Part shown: positions 5,286 to 8,030 of the stretch, piece after piece | Layout: the number at the start of each line of letters is the position of its first letter | Numbering within the stretch: position 1 is the first letter of the stretch | Source: an uncultured Bacteroidota bacterium | GTDB taxonomy: Bacteria > Bacteroidota > Bacteroidia > Chitinophagales > Chitinophagaceae | DNA length: 8,030 nt | NCBI GenBank assembly: GCA_903905685.1 | Contig: CAIVHI010000279.1 | Span: forward strand, 1-8,030 | Direction: 5' to 3' | Program-made: the position numbers and the translations under genes | The notes under the pieces: generated by a model | Database searches by the model: none | Told to the model about the DNA's origin: nothing | Seen by the model: only the letters and a program-made list of their open reading frames with translations

Positions 5286-5738
5286 ATGAAATTTTACGCC
5301 CTGATCTTGGGAACGACGATTGTATCGGCGCTGCCCAATTTCGCTTTTGCAAAAGAAAACACCAACCATGTTCAAATACACTGTGTATATATTGTCTCTG
5401 ATGCTTCAGTTACCCGAACAGGGAATCATGGAGTCGGGCACAAGCTACATTGCCTACCTCTGGGGCACATTGGGTTTTGCAAAGAAAAGGGGCTGAACGG
5501 CTTCATGGTGGACAGTAGGCTTGGGCCAGAGGAATGTATTTTACGGCAGCAACCGAAATCCGACACCACGCGATCGCCCTCACCTTATCCTAAACCCAAG
5601 CCCGCACCGAGGCACAAGCCTTTCCCGCACCAACCTAGACCCGATCCCGGTCATCTGCCGGCTCCCGACCCTATGCCTACGCCCAAGCCCGTTCCTCCAC
5701 CGGCGCCCCAGCCCGTACCGGAACCGCTAAAATATTGA
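5286..5738 (+). CDS. Putative secreted protein with Pro-rich C-terminal tail
   Basis: A 150-residue reading frame. It begins with a plausible signal peptide (residues 1-22, MKFYALILG…NFAFA, cut before K23). A middle section of about 75 residues has four cysteines and no recognised domain. The tail, about residues 98-150, is rich in Pro, Lys, Arg and His (PYPKPKPAPRHKPFPHQP, later KPVPPPAPQPVPEP) and should be extended, as in wall-spanning or surface linkers. The frame is open upstream to 5100, but that extension has no signal peptide and is rejected. The middle section is odd: another frame (5368-5496) also begins with a signal-like hydrophobic stretch, so a frameshift or decayed gene is possible. 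A strong terminator follows 21 bases after the stop, supporting a real transcript end. Confidence 0.5.
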   Translation: MKFYALILGTTIVSALPNFAFAKENTNHVQIHCVYIVSDASVTRTGNHGVGHKLHCLPLGHIGFCKEKGLNGFMVDSRLGPEECILRQQPKSDTTRSPSPYPKPKPAPRHKPFPHQPRPDPGHLPAPDPMPTPKPVPPPAPQPVPEPLKY

Positions 5739-5759
5739 AAGAATCGCTACCCTACTTTC

Positions 5760-5798
5760 CGCCTCCCATTTGTTGACTCAAATGGGAGGCGTTTTTTT
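5760..5798 (+). terminator. Strong intrinsic terminator
   Basis: A perfect 13-bp stem (5760-5772 with 5779-5791) around a 6-nt loop TTGACT, followed at once by seven T (5792-5798). This is the classical Rho-independent form. It ends the transcript of the Pro-rich secreted protein and isolates the adhesin gene that follows. Confidence 0.93.
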
Positions 5799-5915
5799 AT
5801 TACGTAGACTATTTTCCGAATCCGTGAATCCTGCAATTTATACTGCTCTATCTGTAATGGGCGGGCTTTTAGGCGTCGGTACCTTCGTTCCATGCGGGAA
5901 TTCTTCTGCGTTTCA

Positions 5916-8030
5916 ATGCAATTCATTTTGAGAAAACTATTCAATGCGGTGGCAGTATTCATGCTGATAGCCGCACCAACAACCAACTATGGGCAGACAC
6001 CCATATTGGGGACGGTAGCCAACTACGTCCTCTTTACGACCAACGGGGCGATGACCAACTCCGGTGTTGGCCATCTCACCCACCTCACCGGCAATGTAGG
6101 CTCCAACCTGCCTGGCGCCATTTCTGGCTTTGGCAATGTGGACGGCCAAATGCATGATTTCGATATTTCCACAGGACAGGCCGTCACCGACTTGGGAATT
6201 CTGTACACCCAATTGGATACGGCTATACCTGCCTTTGTACTGCCTGGCACCATGGGCGGCGGCGATACCCTGTTACCGGGCGTATATAATGCACCTGCGG
6301 CAATTGCCCTTAGCGGCAACTTGGTTTTGAACGGCAATGGCAATGCCAACGCCCTGTTCATCTTCCAAATTGCCGGGCCCTTGTCCATTGCATCACTCAG
6401 CAGGGTTATTTTGACCAATGGAGCCTTGGCCTGCAACGTGTTTTGGAAAGTGGAAGGCTTGGTAAGTATGGCGTCGGCGGCTTCCATACGTGGCACAGTG
6501 GTTGCCCACAATGCAGCCATCAGCCTCAATGCGCTCGATACTGTTGAGGGACGGATGTTGTCTATTAATGGTGCCGTAAGCGTAACGCAACTCATGGCCT
6601 ATACGCCCATCGGCTGCGGCAGTACGTTGCTCACTGGCCCGGCAGCTCCTGCGTGGGTCTCTGTAGGTAGATTTGGGGTATTTTCAAGTATCGGGGCCGT
6701 TACGGCTACCCCTATTACCTATGTTAATGGCGATGTGGGCTCCAACTCTACCATTACCACCGGATTCGACCCGTTGGACGTAACCGGCATTATACATACC
6801 CCACCCGATGCCGCCACGGCTTCAGCAGCCAGCGATTTGACCATCATTTACAACTACTTGAACTTGATGCCCTATGACATCAATTTGGTAGACCCTGCCA
6901 ATTTCGGGTTCGGGCTTGTGCTTACGCCCCATACTTACCTGCTCGGTGCAGCCACCACACTTACCGATACCGTTTACCTGAATGCCGAAGGCGATGCATC
7001 TGCCGTTTTTGTGATACAGGTGACCGGACAGTTCCTCACGGGCACATTGTCCAATATCAAGTTGATCAACGGTACCCAGTCCAAAAACGTATACTGGCTC
7101 ATCAACGGTGCAGTCCACATTTTCGATAACTCGATGTTCAACGGCCAAATAGTTGCGGCAGGTGCCATTACATTGAATACGGGAGATACGTTGAATGGCA
7201 GGGCATTGACAATAAATGGCGCAATAGCCATAAACGGCAGCTATGTGAACAATATTCCGGCCCCCTGCACAGGGCAGCCAATTTCTGGAACCTTGCAGGT
7301 TTGTGTCGGCGCTACGTCTACATTAGGCAGCACTGATACGGGAGGCAAGTGGACTTCAAGCAATTTATTGGTTGCGACGATTGATTCTGCAACGGGTATT
7401 TCGACCGGCGTGGCAACGGGAATCGATACCGTTACCTACATTTCGTTGTCGGGATGTACCAGTATTGCCCCACTTACGGTAAATGCAGCCGCCGCGCCAA
7501 TAACGGGACCCTCAACCGTTTGTACCATGCGGACCGTTACACTTGGCGACACATCGACTGGAGGCAGTTGGAGCAGCAGCGACACCCTTAAAGCATCGGT
7601 AACCTTATTGGGTGACGTTAAGGGCAAGTCTGCCGGCTTAGTCACTATAGCCTACTTGTTGCCAACGGGTTGTTCGGCCACTCATGCAATGACCGTCAAC
7701 ACTTCAGCCAACGCGGGCTCCATTACAGGTCTTACCCAAGTATGTATGGGCAGCACATTGAGTTTGAACGACACCACCTCCGGCGGCAATTGGACCATGA
7801 CCAATGCGAATGCAACCATCGCGGCAGGAACAGTAACCCCGGCAGCACCCGGCAACGATACCGTGCGCTACATCGTGACTACCGCTTGCGGCAACGATAC
7901 CGCCACGCTGGGCATCACCATAAACCCAATCCCGGTATCCGTCCCCATCATCGGATTGACTCAGGTGTGCTTGGGTTCCACTTTGAGCCTGACCAATGCG
8001 GCCTCCGGCGGCAATTGGACCATGACCAAT
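5916..8030 (+). CDS. Secreted tandem DUF3494 (ice-binding family) adhesin with Ig-like repeats, 5' part
   Basis: The first 705 codons of a large gene that stays open to the window edge. The signal peptide (residues 1-27) has MQFILRKL, a hydrophobic core and NYGQ before the cut. Two DUF3494 β-solenoid domains follow. Domain 1 (about 31-228) shows LGTVANYVLFTTNGAMTN, GNVGSNLPGAISGF, ANALFIFQIAGPLS and the core LACNVFWKVEG … GRMLSINGAVSV. Domain 2 (about 248-446) shows NGDVGSNSTITTGF, ASAVFVIQVTGQF, KNVYWLINGAVHIF and LNGRALTINGAIAINGSYV. From residue 456 come Ig-like repeats of about 74 residues, each with a VC…GC-type cysteine pair (C463/C514, C536/C586, C610/C658; fourth begins at C685). DUF3494 proteins bind ice in several cold-adapted microbes, but many members are untested. 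Ig repeats usually act as stalks, and such Bacteroidota proteins often end in a type IX secretion tail, which lies outside the window. ATG 5916 is chosen because it gives the complete signal peptide. Confidence 0.92.
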   Translation, partial: MQFILRKLFNAVAVFMLIAAPTTNYGQTPILGTVANYVLFTTNGAMTNSGVGHLTHLTGNVGSNLPGAISGFGNVDGQMHDFDISTGQAVTDLGILYTQLDTAIPAFVLPGTMGGGDTLLPGVYNAPAAIALSGNLVLNGNGNANALFIFQIAGPLSIASLSRVILTNGALACNVFWKVEGLVSMASAASIRGTVVAHNAAISLNALDTVEGRMLSINGAVSVTQLMAYTPIGCGSTLLTGPAAPAWVSVGRFGVFSSIGAVTATPITYVNGDVGSNSTITTGFDPLDVTGIIHTPPDAATASAASDLTIIYNYLNLMPYDINLVDPANFGFGLVLTPHTYLLGAATTLTDTVYLNAEGDASAVFVIQVTGQFLTGTLSNIKLINGTQSKNVYWLINGAVHIFDNSMFNGQIVAAGAITLNTGDTLNGRALTINGAIAINGSYVNNIPAPCTGQPISGTLQVCVGATSTLGSTDTGGKWTSSNLLVATIDSATGISTGVATGIDTVTYISLSGCTSIAPLTVNAAAAPITGPSTVCTMRTVTLGDTSTGGSWSSSDTLKASVTLLGDVKGKSAGLVTIAYLLPTGCSATHAMTVNTSANAGSITGLTQVCMGSTLSLNDTTSGGNWTMTNANATIAAGTVTPAAPGNDTVRYIVTTACGNDTATLGITINPIPVSVPIIGLTQVCLGSTLSLTNAASGGNWTMTN
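7281..8030 (+). repeat. Array of Ig-like repeats in the adhesin (at least four)
   Basis: Repeat units begin near residues 456, 529, 603 and 678, with conserved glycines 73, 74 and 75 residues apart. The shared pattern is I-x-G-x-x-x-VC-x-G-x-T-x-x-L … GG-x-W-(S/T)-(S/M)-(S/T)-(N/D) … T-x-x-Y … C … (V/I)-N. The fourth unit is cut by the window edge. The repeats are part of the coding sequence, not mobile DNA. Confidence 0.85.
7777..7805 (+). repeat. 29-bp exact direct repeat, copy 1 (copy 2 at 8002-8030)
   Basis: The 29 bases at 7777-7805 are identical to 8002-8030, exactly 225 bases (75 codons) downstream, in frame in Ig-like repeats 3 and 4 (encoding SGGNWTMTN). The surrounding repeat sequence has diverged at third positions, so this block is unusually conserved. 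The second copy reaches the window edge and may be longer. Confidence 0.9.

Noticed and set aside
6023..6595. Antisense reading frame of 190 codons opposite the first DUF3494 domain
   Set aside because: The + strand protein matches DUF3494 along the whole stretch; the antisense product has no signal, domain or sensible start context.
7281..8030. Repetitive DNA considered as a CRISPR or mobile repeat array
   Set aside because: The period is in frame at 73-75 codons within an open protein frame, so it is a protein domain repeat.

Overview
The window looks like chromosomal DNA of a Bacteroidota bacterium, probably a Chitinophagales/Chitinophagaceae-type free-living species. Supporting signs are start codons preceded by A-rich leaders instead of Shine-Dalgarno sequences, signal peptides ending in Bacteroidota style (…FAQ, …NYGQ), short lipoboxes (SSC, AGC), a two-domain DUF3494 'ice-binding family' protein, and about 74-residue Ig-like repeats with paired cysteines typical of secreted Bacteroidota giants. 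The species call is inference. All supported genes are on the + strand, and no gap between genes exceeds 300 bases.

Left part (1-1544): a 266-base non-coding lead; a small His/Ala/Lys-rich helical protein (267-530); a near-perfect 18-bp hairpin (546-593); a small protein resembling the bacterial eRF1-like ('translational machinery') family (719-1102); and a tiny lipoprotein whose mature part is almost half histidine (1193-1333), followed by a possible terminator.

Middle part (1545-4704): a complete zinc-dependent medium-chain alcohol dehydrogenase of the formaldehyde-dehydrogenase-like type (1545-2582), then a compact six-gene run with gaps of 54 bases or less: CsbD-family protein, coiled-coil lipoprotein resembling the sll1863 stress family, cytoplasmic YceI-family protein, Pro-rich disordered protein, DUF5670/lmo0937 small membrane protein (TAATG overlap) and YtxH-family membrane protein. 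CsbD, YtxH and lmo0937-type proteins are general-stress associated in other bacteria, so this run is best read as a stress (osmotic, desiccation, cold or envelope) operon. The His-rich proteins and the alcohol dehydrogenase may belong to the same response, but the sequence does not prove that.

Right part (4705-8030): two small secreted proteins, one very basic and one Pro-rich, which share nearly identical start leaders; a textbook intrinsic terminator (5760-5798); and the 5' 2115 bases of a large secreted protein with a signal peptide, two tandem DUF3494 domains and at least four Ig-like repeats, running off the right edge. It is probably a surface or matrix adhesin with possible ice-binding ability.

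No tRNA, rRNA, CRISPR, transposase or phage gene was seen, and no convincing Bacteroidota -33/-7 promoter (TTTG … TAnnTTTG) was found by eye. The most notable items are the stress operon, the tandem ice-binding-type adhesin, the histidine-rich small proteins, and the reused leader and terminator pieces around 4743-5798.
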